Shown here: piece after piece, positions 1 to 7,989 of the stretch
Layout of the letters: each line of letters begins with the position of its first letter
Numbering within the stretch: position 1 is the first letter of the stretch
From: JAJTFW01 sp964534995
Lineage (GTDB): Bacteria; Bacteroidota; Bacteroidia; AKYH767-A; OLB10
DNA length: 64,000 nucleotides
Assembly: GCA_964534995.1 (NCBI GenBank)
Contig: CAZHSC010000007.1
Span: forward strand, 1-64,000
Direction of reading: 5' to 3'
Translations under genes and position numbers: made by a program
The notes under the pieces: model-generated
Database searches by the model: none
Seen by the model: the letters and a program-made list of their open reading frames with translations, nothing else
Told to the model about the DNA's origin: nothing

Positions 1-92
1 CCAACCAGGGCGTTAGTTACCGGACTTATTTTTATATCAAACAACAGGGTGGGAATGCGATCATTCAGGAATTAAGATTTATGAAAGAATAA
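1..92 (+). CDS. C-terminal end of an upstream gene (possible DUF4783 protein)
   Basis: A frame open from the window edge (phase set by AAC at 3-5) runs 29 codons to TAA at 90-92. The visible peptide has aromatic and beta-strand-like composition (RTYFYIKQQ) and ends QELRFMKE. It is followed by a strong terminator and then nadC. In many Bacteroidota a small DUF4783 protein lies directly upstream of nadC and ends in a similar strand pattern, so that is my tentative assignment. It rests on context and a very short peptide, so the identity is weak even though the coding call is reasonable. Confidence 0.45.
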   Translation, partial: NQGVSYRTYFYIKQQGGNAIIQELRFMKE

Positions 93-111
93 AGGAATTA
101 TAATTATAAGG

Positions 112-142
112 AAGGCTGGAAAAATTTTTTCAGCCTTTTTTT
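112..142 (+). terminator. Rho-independent terminator
   Basis: Arms AAGGCTG (112-118) and CAGCCTT (131-137) enclose an A-run/T-run that can extend the stem, followed by T residues to 142. It lies 20 bases after the upstream stop codon and ends that transcript before nadC. Confidence 0.75.
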
Positions 143-181
143 ATGAATTAAGGAGTAAAAAACAGGGATAATACGGTTACA

Positions 182-1048
182 ATGCCTGTTAAATTCCCAT
201 TTTTGCAAATTATGGATGTCTTACAATTTATCAGGCAAGCGTTGGCTGAAGATATTGGCAGCGGGGATCATACTTCCTTATCTACCATTGATGTAAACAA
301 GGCAGGTACTGCACGCTTGCTGGCGAAAGAACCGGGTATACTGGCAGGACTTACACTGGCCCGACAAATTTTCAATGCGGTGGACGACACCCTGGTTTTC
401 AACTGTGAAAAAGCGGATGGAAACACCGTCAGCGCCGGCGAAATCGTTTTTAGCGTACAGGGTTCCGTTCAGAGTATTTTGAAAGCGGAGCGCTTAGTAT
501 TGAATTGTCTGCAACGAATGAGTGGTATAGCCACCACCACGCGAAAATACGTGGAGGCGGTAGCCGGCACCCATGCAAAAGTTATGGATACCCGAAAAAC
601 CACTCCTCTGCTCCGGGCGCTGGAAAAAGAAGCGGTTAAAATCGGAGGAGGAACGAATCACCGTTTTGGATTGTTTGATATGATTCTTATTAAAGATAAT
701 CATGTTGACAGTGCAGGCGGAATAATACCTGCACTGGAGAAAGCGAAAAAATATAACCTGTCCAATCAACTGAATCTCCCCATTGAAATTGAAACAAGGA
801 ATCTTTCGGAAGTGAAAGAAGCACTCATACCCGGAATTGCCGACCGGATTATGTTTGATAACTTCAGTCCGGAACTGGTGAGGAAAGCGGTGGAAGTAGT
901 AAATCAAAAAACGGAGACAGAAGCCTCCGGTGGCATCACACTCGGTAATATTCGTGAATATGCGCTTGCAGGAGTTGACTGCATATCGGTAGGTGCGCTC
1001 ACACACTCGGTAAAAAGTCTCGACCTGAGTCTTAAAATAATGAAATGA
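182..1048 (+). CDS. nadC: Quinolinate phosphoribosyltransferase (decarboxylating), NadC
   Basis: Converts quinolinate and PRPP to nicotinate mononucleotide, CO2 and pyrophosphate, the last dedicated step of de novo NAD synthesis, in the cytoplasm. The 288 residues match the family length. Visible motifs are DTRKTTP (136-142), the GGG-T-N-HR segment (155-161), KDNH (171-174) and the C-terminal SVGALTHS. The start is uncertain: Met1 at 182 has no close ribosome-binding site, and Met11 at 212 begins the part typical of the family (MDVLQFIRQALAEDIG). The stop overlaps the next start as ATGA (1045-1048), so the BrkB-like gene is probably translationally coupled. No other NAD genes are in the window. 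Confidence 0.96.
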   Translation: MPVKFPFLQIMDVLQFIRQALAEDIGSGDHTSLSTIDVNKAGTARLLAKEPGILAGLTLARQIFNAVDDTLVFNCEKADGNTVSAGEIVFSVQGSVQSILKAERLVLNCLQRMSGIATTTRKYVEAVAGTHAKVMDTRKTTPLLRALEKEAVKIGGGTNHRFGLFDMILIKDNHVDSAGGIIPALEKAKKYNLSNQLNLPIEIETRNLSEVKEALIPGIADRIMFDNFSPELVRKAVEVVNQKTETEASGGITLGNIREYALAGVDCISVGALTHSVKSLDLSLKIMK

Positions 1049-1986
1049 GTAAGAACAGGATTCTTGATTTCATTTTAAACAATTGGCCGGTAAAACCATT
1101 GATTACAATATCCAGGCACCTGCGCCTGCCCGGGTTTGAAGGATTGCCCTTGTATGAGGTAGGAGATTTTTTCATCAAAAGGCTCAGCGAAAAGGAACTG
1201 CAAACAAGGGCAAGGTCACTGGCCTTTAGTTTTTTCCTGGCGCTCTTCCCGGCCATCATTTTCATTTTTACTTTGATTCCCTATATCCCTGTAGCATCCT
1301 TTCCGGAAAGGCTGTTGGCACTTTTACAGGATTTACTACCGGCAAATACATTTGAAGCGGCGCAGGAAACGATTGAAGATATTATTCTTCACCAACGGGG
1401 AGGTTTGCTTTCCTTCGGATTTCTCTTTGCCCTTTTTGTTTCGGCAGATGGAATTATGGCCCTGATGACCTGGTTCAACAGAAGTTATCATGGCAAGGAA
1501 CAGCGCTCAGCCTGGAAATTCCGGCTGATGGCCATTGCACTGACCATAACTCTTGCCTTCCTCGTTTTCCTGGCCATCGGACTTATCGTTACCTCCGAAT
1601 TTATTTATTATTACCTGGAAGAAAAAAATATCCTGGCCAGTTCCGCCCAATTGACATTATTGTCCATCGGCAAATGGATTATTCTGCTGTCCCTGTGTTT
1701 CTCCGCTATCTCCCTGCTGTATTACTATGGGCCTTCCAAACACGATAAACTCCGATTTATTTCGGCAGGATCATCACTCGCTACACTTTTGATAGTGCTT
1801 ACCTCACTTGGCTTTAATTATTTTATTACCAATTTCGGCCAGTATAATAAAGTATATGGATCCATTGGTACCCTGATCGTAATCCTGATTTGGATTTATA
1901 TCAACTCCTTTGTGCTCCTTGTGGGTTATGAGTTGAATGTCTCCATCAGAAAAGCAAGAAAAATCACTTCTCTTCCCATTCAGTGA
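1045..1986 (+). CDS. YihY/virulence factor BrkB family membrane protein
   Basis: An integral membrane protein of 313 residues. About six hydrophobic segments can be seen: roughly 50-75, 115-135, 158-182, 205-228, 238-260 and 275-297. The family pattern is present in the early FSFFLALFPA segment and the late WIYINSFVLLVGYELN segment. The family was once called ribonuclease BN by mistake; its true function is unsettled and may involve transport or envelope integrity. It overlaps nadC by four bases, so both are likely co-transcribed. Its last 23 bases overlap the 3' end of the convergent PKD gene, which is unusual and bears on why that gene stops where it does. Confidence 0.9.
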   Translation: MSKNRILDFILNNWPVKPLITISRHLRLPGFEGLPLYEVGDFFIKRLSEKELQTRARSLAFSFFLALFPAIIFIFTLIPYIPVASFPERLLALLQDLLPANTFEAAQETIEDIILHQRGGLLSFGFLFALFVSADGIMALMTWFNRSYHGKEQRSAWKFRLMAIALTITLAFLVFLAIGLIVTSEFIYYYLEEKNILASSAQLTLLSIGKWIILLSLCFSAISLLYYYGPSKHDKLRFISAGSSLATLLIVLTSLGFNYFITNFGQYNKVYGSIGTLIVILIWIYINSFVLLVGYELNVSIRKARKITSLPIQ

Positions 1987-4900
1987 TATCACCAGGAAGA
2001 CGCTGAACTTCTTCCCACATACCCATGCTATTCAGTTTCTCAACCACATAGGTTTCGACTCCGGTAAACCACTCCTGGTATTTTGTCCACTTCAGGATAT
2101 ATCCGGTGCCCACTTCCAGTTTCTGTAACAGAACAGACGAACCATTCAAGCCTTCCCTGGTAGCTACATTACAAATATTTTGCGTGATTACTTTGTAATA
2201 ATACTCCTGATTATCCACGTCCGTATCAAAGTCAGAATATTCATGCGCGGTGTTGGGTACACTGGCAATAAGCTGGTAATTCATCTGGTCCGTTGACCGG
2301 TAAATATCGAAACGGTCAACCATTTGAGGAAGTATAGCAGGAGCCGCCCATTCGGTCAGTACAAACTGGTCATCCACCACCGTTGACCGTACAATATCCA
2401 CAAACTGATCACCGATATCACTGGTAGGTGTAGCCGAAGCTTCATTACTGGAAGAAGTATAGAGAGGATTGCCACAAACCGATGCGGCCACTATCTTGTA
2501 GGTGTATTCAACAGGGCATGCAGCAGTACTGTCGATGAAGGAAGTAGTAGTACTATCCACAAATCCCAGCCATTGAAAGAGACCATTCTGGTCCTTCCGG
2601 TAAATATCATATCCCAGAACCTGACAACCACCATATAGATTCCATTGTAATGAAACCTGCTGGTGCGCGCTGGCAGCATGCAGTAAAATAGTTTCATGCG
2701 CTTCCAGTACTGCCAGGTCCTGACGAAGCCCACACTTATCAACACTTTGTACTTTATAGCTGTATGTACTTGCAGTGGCTGTTACCGAATTATCATTGTA
2801 ATAAGGGATGTTGCCATTGATTCCTGTATTCGTCTGAAATACCTGTGCGATACTGTCATAAACGCCGGTCATGTTATCGAAACGGTAAACCACATAATAA
2901 TCGAGGTCATGGGCATTGGATAACTGCCATTCGAGCAACACATCATCCGGTGCATTCACTGTAACATGATACAGACTGGTAATGGGTGGAGGGTTCTGGT
3001 CGAACACTTCAATATAGTCTGTTTTCAAAATTGTATCGGAACAACCATTACTGTTCGTAACAATTAATGTAACGCTGTATATACCCGAATTAACATATAC
3101 AAAACTGGGGTTTTCAAGAGAAGATGTGATCCCGTTTCCAAACTCCCATTCATATACCGGATTTAAAACACCCGAAGATAAATTAGTAAAATTAACAGGT
3201 ACCGGGCTGCAGCCCTGTGTCAGGTCGGAAGTAAACCGGGCATCCGGCTGAGCATACACATGAATAGTATCCACATAGGCCAGCGTGTCGGAGCAACCCT
3301 CTGCAGTATATGCGATCAGTGAAATAATATAATCACCGGGTTGCGTATAGGTATAAACAGGGTTATCTCCCTGTAACCGGGTACCGTCACCCATATCCCA
3401 AACAAGGCTGTCTGCCTGTGAAGCGGAACTGTTTATCTGTATTTGCAAAGGCGAACAACCTGTTGTAACATCCACCGTATAGTTGAGTACCGGAGCCGCG
3501 CCAACGGCAAGGGGTACCGGATAGGTGAAGATAGTTGAACATCCTATCGAGTCATAGGCAAATAAAGTAACGGTATAGGTTCCGGGATCCTGATAGACAT
3601 GTACCGGAAACTCAACAGAATCCGTGATACCATCGCCGAAACTCCATTCCCAGGCCACTGCACCCTGTGTGGTGTTGTTAAAAACAATATGGAGAGGGGC
3701 ACATCCCGATACAGAAGATACAGAAAAAGTAGTAATGGGTCCCTGTACGTATATCAAACTGTCATGGGTCACAGAATCCCTGCATCCAAATTTATTTTCA
3801 ACCAGCAATTCAACATCAAAATAACCGGGTGTAGTGTATATTAATGACGGAAACTGATTACCTGAAGTTCCGCCATTACCGAAATCCCATAACCATGAAA
3901 CTGCATTGGTACTCTGATCGGCATAATTTACAAGCAAGGGCGAACAACCTGTGATGCTGTCAGCCACAAAAGCGGCAATGGGTGTATTTACCTCAATCAA
4001 GGAATCGATGCTGAGGGTATCCTTGCATCCACCGGCCGAACTCACAATGAGGGTAACTGAATAAAAACCATCCGCCATATAAACGTGCGAAGGATTCGGT
4101 ACGACGGAAGTCTGCCCATCTCCAAAATGCCATTCCCAGGCACTCACATTTGTACTTGAGTCATTAAAGGCAACTGTAAAGGGAACACAACCTCCATCCT
4201 GCCCCACCGAGAAGGAAGCAGAAGTAATTTGGGGAGATGGAAGCGAAACGGACTTCACGCACCCGTTAATATCGGTAACGGTAAGGGTTATAGAATCAGT
4301 GGGGTTACTCAGGTAAATATGGACCGGATGCTGCAAATCAGAGGTATCACCATCTCCAAAGTCCCAATGCCATTTTACTGCATCCATACTCAGATCAGTA
4401 AAGGATGCTACTGCGGGTACGCAATCCGAGCTGATGTTGTAGTTAAAAGAAGGCACCAGGTCGCTTACATAAACCGCGTCATTCAAAACAAGTGAATCCC
4501 GGCAGATATTTTTAAAAGCAATCAGGGTAATGTCATAATAACCGGGAGTTGACCAGGTATGGGTGGGTTCAAACTGATTGGAGCTGGTACCATCTCCAAA
4601 GGTCCAGAACCAGGAATTACTGCCCGTTGAAGTATTTGTAAATGCCGCATACAAAGTTGTGCAGTTGGTAAGCGGAGGAGTAAAAGTAAAGCCGGCTACC
4701 GGATCAAATACTTCAATAGAATATGCCAGATTGAAAGTAAGCTGACACCCATTAATATCCGTTACTGTTAATGTTACTGCATACAAACCGCTGTCCTGAT
4801 AAGCGTGCAATGGATTTCGGGTTGAAGAAACAATCCCATCGCCGAAATCCCATAGGTACTGAGCATAATTTACATTGCCGGGATCGAATGCAACAGAATC

Positions 4901-7759
4901 GCCAGCGCAGGTACGGCGGGTATTTGCGCTTAATGGGCTGGTTGCATTCACGGCAAAAGATTTAGCCACGAAAGAAGGACAATTGTTGGTATCCACCGCA
5001 TTGAGGCTTACCATATAACTGGCATTTATGTTGGGATAGGTATTAGAAGCGGTGGGTGTGTTAAAAGAATTTCCGTTTCCAAAATCCCAGTCATAGGAAA
5101 GAGCCGGTGCAAAAGACTGAACTGTAACGATTACCCCATTGCACAGATTGGTTGTCGAAATGTTGAAATCAGTGATGGGTTCAACAACATACAGTGTATC
5201 CGAATAAATAATCGTATCTATTACACCTGCCCCGTAAAATAAATACAGGGTGGTTACAAACGCACCGCTGTCGGTATAAATATGTTCGGGGGAGGCCAGT
5301 GATGATGTGGTTCCATCGCCAAAATCCCAAAGCCAGGCAGAGGCATAAGGATCAGGATTGTTAAAACTAACTGTAAACGGGGCGCAATTATAAACTCTGG
5401 GTGGTGGTGGTGGTGGTGGACCTCCCAGTCCGCCCCCTCCCGACCCAAATGAGGAGCCAAAAGTAATAGGCGGATATGTATAAGTATAGGAGCAGCTGTC
5501 GTTGCCCAGTGTAAGCGTCACCACAAAGGGTCCTGCGGTCTGATAAACATGTAAGGGGTCTTCCAGCGATGATGAATCTCCGTCGCCAAAGCTCCATAAC
5601 CACCAGGTGGCACCACTGGAATTGGCCTGAAACTGCACATGCAGGGGGGGAACTGTATCGATGGTCGACGCCGAAGCGCTCGCTCCCAGCCCGCTGATCT
5701 GCACTGCATTGTTTGCCTGAAGTGTGGTGATGCATCCACCGGGAGTTGTTACGGTGAGCGAAACGTTATACGAACCGGGACCGGGATAGGCATGAACCGG
5801 ATTTTGAAGGGAAGAACTGCCACCATCACCAAAAGTCCATTGCCATGCTGATGCGTTGAGTGAGGTATCGTTGAAAAAAACCTGATAAGGAGGGCACGGA
5901 CTTATTGAATAGGTGAAGCCAGGATCTGCTCCGTCAATAATAAACGTCTGAAATACGGGAATATGCTGCTCGCATCCTCCATTCACCATCCAGGTAGTGA
6001 GTGATACAACATAAACCCCCGGTTCAGTATACACATGATAAGGATTTGCTAACGTTGAAGTGCTACCATCGCCAAAATCCCATAAGAAGGAACTGGCACC
6101 TGAGGCATCAGAAAAATTTACAGGGTGCGGGGCGCAGCCGCTGATGGGTGGAGGCACCTGATAATTGACCACAGTTGGAGCAACCTGAATCAAAGAAGGA
6201 TATACAAGGGTATCCGAACAGCCTGTTGCATCAGTTACAATCAATGATACACTATAGGTACCGTTGCTTACATACACATGGGAAGGATGCTGTACTGTGG
6301 AAGTAGTACCATCGCCGAAATCCCAAAAGAAGCTACTTGCCCCTGATGAATTATTGGTAAAATTTACCGTCAACGGCGGGCAACCGCTGATGAGGTCGGC
6401 AGTGAAGGCAGCACTGGGTGCGAATACACGGACCTTATCGCTTAGCGGAAAACCGTGAGTACATCCCGAAGGACTGGTTGCGGTAAGGCTTACCTGATAG
6501 ATACCCGCGGAAGAATAGGTGTGTGTGGGTACCGGTAAAGCAGAAGTGGTTCCATCTCCAAAGTCCCATAACCAGGTATAATTAGCCGCAGCGTTGTTAT
6601 TAACAAATTGCACCGTTAATGGAGCGCATCCATTATTATTGGTCATGCCATAGGTAAATACAGGACGGTCAAAAGCATACACCGGACCTGCGCTTACCGT
6701 TTGCTGACATCCGCTCGAATAACTCACAGTTAAAGTTATCGGGAATATTCCGGCTGTTGCATAAGTATAATATACACTTGAACCATTTCTTGTAATCCCA
6801 TTGCCAAGATCCCATTGATAACCGGTTTGCGGATAGTACGCGGTTTGCATAGCCAGGTAATGGGGAATGCAACCACTATCTGCACTCAGTGTCACGACTG
6901 GAACCGGGTTCCATTTGATATGCACCAAATCATCCATAAGTACTGTATCGGTACATCCGTTGGAACTGGTCATAACAAGGCCCACATCAAAATAGCCTGT
7001 ATCAGCATACACATGAGAGGGATTCAATAAGTTTGACTGATTGCCGTCACCAAACATCCAGGTCCATGATACTGCATTTGACATTAATGCATTGAATTGG
7101 AAACTAAACCCCGGATTGCAGGTGGAAGTATCATTAACGGTTATGACCGCGGTGGGTGAAGGATAAACATCTACCACTGCCGGCATTACCTTAACATCGC
7201 TGCAACCGAACTGCCGGTTATACACTACCAGGGTAACATTAAAAATTCCGGGTATGCTATAAATATGTTGAGGGTGCCATTGATTACTGGTAGTTCCGTC
7301 ACCAAAATCCCAAATGCAGGAATCGAAGGAAGTGGATAAATTCTGAAATGTAAACACCTGGCTATTCTGGCAACCGGAGCTATTCGAAACAGAAAACTGA
7401 GCTACCGGTTTAGGATGCACCGTAAGCGATACAGTGAAAACATCCTGCGATCCTGAAGAACCGGAAGCTGTTAAAGAAACCAAATAGGTACCTGCTACAG
7501 TATAGACATTTCCGGGGTGAACCTGTGTGGAGGTATTCCCATTGCCAAAATCCCATTGATAAGAAACAGCGTTTACGGATGTATTGGTAAACTGAACATT
7601 AAAAGGAACACAACCCTGCAATGCACTCACCGTAAAGGAAGACTGAACATTCTGCGCATTGCTTACCTGTGATGCCCATAATATGATGCACACCAACAGG
7701 AAGATTGTCCGGCTTCTTAAATTGAAACAGCTAACAAACGGAACCTTAACAGAAATCAT
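1964..7759 (-). CDS. Giant exported PKD-repeat / Fn3 surface protein, 3' end apparently truncated
   Basis: About 1931 residues from the preferred start, ATG at 7757-7759, which directly precedes a signal peptide ending near VSNAQ; an in-frame ATG 14 codons upstream gives a poorer leader. I count 19 PKD repeats by the core W-x-(F/L/M)-G-(D/N)-G and the following P-x-H-x-Y. They are followed by Fn3-like domains (strands such as VLLEWQLS, VSLQWNLY and YILKWTKY). PKD and Fn3 arrays are extracellular spacers or adhesins in this phylum. A Gly/Pro-rich linker (GGGGLGG then seven Pro) interrupts the array near 5400-5460. The protein ends inside the last Fn3 (ITEWEEK) with no T9SS or CHU_C-type C-terminal domain. 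It overlaps yihY/brkB tail-to-tail by 23 bp. The binding target is unknown. Confidence 0.88.
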   Translation of the reverse strand: MISVKVPFVSCFNLRSRTIFLLVCIILWASQVSNAQNVQSSFTVSALQGCVPFNVQFTNTSVNAVSYQWDFGNGNTSTQVHPGNVYTVAGTYLVSLTASGSSGSQDVFTVSLTVHPKPVAQFSVSNSSGCQNSQVFTFQNLSTSFDSCIWDFGDGTTSNQWHPQHIYSIPGIFNVTLVVYNRQFGCSDVKVMPAVVDVYPSPTAVITVNDTSTCNPGFSFQFNALMSNAVSWTWMFGDGNQSNLLNPSHVYADTGYFDVGLVMTSSNGCTDTVLMDDLVHIKWNPVPVVTLSADSGCIPHYLAMQTAYYPQTGYQWDLGNGITRNGSSVYYTYATAGIFPITLTVSYSSGCQQTVSAGPVYAFDRPVFTYGMTNNNGCAPLTVQFVNNNAAANYTWLWDFGDGTTSALPVPTHTYSSAGIYQVSLTATSPSGCTHGFPLSDKVRVFAPSAAFTADLISGCPPLTVNFTNNSSGASSFFWDFGDGTTSTVQHPSHVYVSNGTYSVSLIVTDATGCSDTLVYPSLIQVAPTVVNYQVPPPISGCAPHPVNFSDASGASSFLWDFGDGSTSTLANPYHVYTEPGVYVVSLTTWMVNGGCEQHIPVFQTFIIDGADPGFTYSISPCPPYQVFFNDTSLNASAWQWTFGDGGSSSLQNPVHAYPGPGSYNVSLTVTTPGGCITTLQANNAVQISGLGASASASTIDTVPPLHVQFQANSSGATWWLWSFGDGDSSSLEDPLHVYQTAGPFVVTLTLGNDSCSYTYTYPPITFGSSFGSGGGGLGGPPPPPPPRVYNCAPFTVSFNNPDPYASAWLWDFGDGTTSSLASPEHIYTDSGAFVTTLYLFYGAGVIDTIIYSDTLYVVEPITDFNISTTNLCNGVIVTVQSFAPALSYDWDFGNGNSFNTPTASNTYPNINASYMVSLNAVDTNNCPSFVAKSFAVNATSPLSANTRRTCAGDSVAFDPGNVNYAQYLWDFGDGIVSSTRNPLHAYQDSGLYAVTLTVTDINGCQLTFNLAYSIEVFDPVAGFTFTPPLTNCTTLYAAFTNTSTGSNSWFWTFGDGTSSNQFEPTHTWSTPGYYDITLIAFKNICRDSLVLNDAVYVSDLVPSFNYNISSDCVPAVASFTDLSMDAVKWHWDFGDGDTSDLQHPVHIYLSNPTDSITLTVTDINGCVKSVSLPSPQITSASFSVGQDGGCVPFTVAFNDSSTNVSAWEWHFGDGQTSVVPNPSHVYMADGFYSVTLIVSSAGGCKDTLSIDSLIEVNTPIAAFVADSITGCSPLLVNYADQSTNAVSWLWDFGNGGTSGNQFPSLIYTTPGYFDVELLVENKFGCRDSVTHDSLIYVQGPITTFSVSSVSGCAPLHIVFNNTTQGAVAWEWSFGDGITDSVEFPVHVYQDPGTYTVTLFAYDSIGCSTIFTYPVPLAVGAAPVLNYTVDVTTGCSPLQIQINSSASQADSLVWDMGDGTRLQGDNPVYTYTQPGDYIISLIAYTAEGCSDTLAYVDTIHVYAQPDARFTSDLTQGCSPVPVNFTNLSSGVLNPVYEWEFGNGITSSLENPSFVYVNSGIYSVTLIVTNSNGCSDTILKTDYIEVFDQNPPPITSLYHVTVNAPDDVLLEWQLSNAHDLDYYVVYRFDNMTGVYDSIAQVFQTNTGINGNIPYYNDNSVTATASTYSYKVQSVDKCGLRQDLAVLEAHETILLHAASAHQQVSLQWNLYGGCQVLGYDIYRKDQNGLFQWLGFVDSTTTSFIDSTAACPVEYTYKIVAASVCGNPLYTSSSNEASATPTSDIGDQFVDIVRSTVVDDQFVLTEWAAPAILPQMVDRFDIYRSTDQMNYQLIASVPNTAHEYSDFDTDVDNQEYYYKVITQNICNVATREGLNGSSVLLQKLEVGTGYILKWTKYQEWFTGVETYVVEKLNSMGMWEEVQRLPGDITEWEEK
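5400..5419. repeat. GGT trinucleotide repeat (six units)
   Basis: Six GGT units on the plus strand. On the coding minus strand they encode most of a seven-proline run in the PKD protein. Unit gain or loss would keep the reading frame and only change linker length. Confidence 0.8.
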
Positions 7760-7927
7760 ATAGCCTTCATACGACTGACTCCCTGTAATGTTGCCAAGCA
7801 TGCTATAATTTATAAATAAAGAATTAACTATTTAACCTTAAAAAGAATATCATTTCATTTGTAAGAAACAATGCATTTTAAACGGATTTCAACATAGCCA
7901 TTAACGCAATTATTTGATAATGCTAAC

Positions 7928-7960
7928 TTTACAAATACTTGAAATCATATTTTACCTTTG
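7928..7960 (+). promoter_or_regulatory. Bacteroidota-type promoter for uvrA
   Basis: TACCTTTG at 7953-7960 matches the -7 consensus TAnnTTTG. TTTA at 7928-7931, 21 bases upstream, is a near match to the -33 TTTG. The predicted start near 7966 leaves a leader of about 24 bases before the uvrA ATG. Confidence 0.5.
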
Positions 7961-7989
7961 CAGTTCCTTATTAATTGTAAGGTTTCCTT

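Noticed and set aside
494..1006. Minus-strand frame of 170 codons across nadC
   Set aside because: The nadC frame carries every family motif; the antisense frame has no recognisable composition.
5254..5460. Minus-strand frame with a His-rich run (HHHHHH)
   Set aside because: It is the out-of-frame reading of the proline codons of the PKD protein, not a metal-binding protein.
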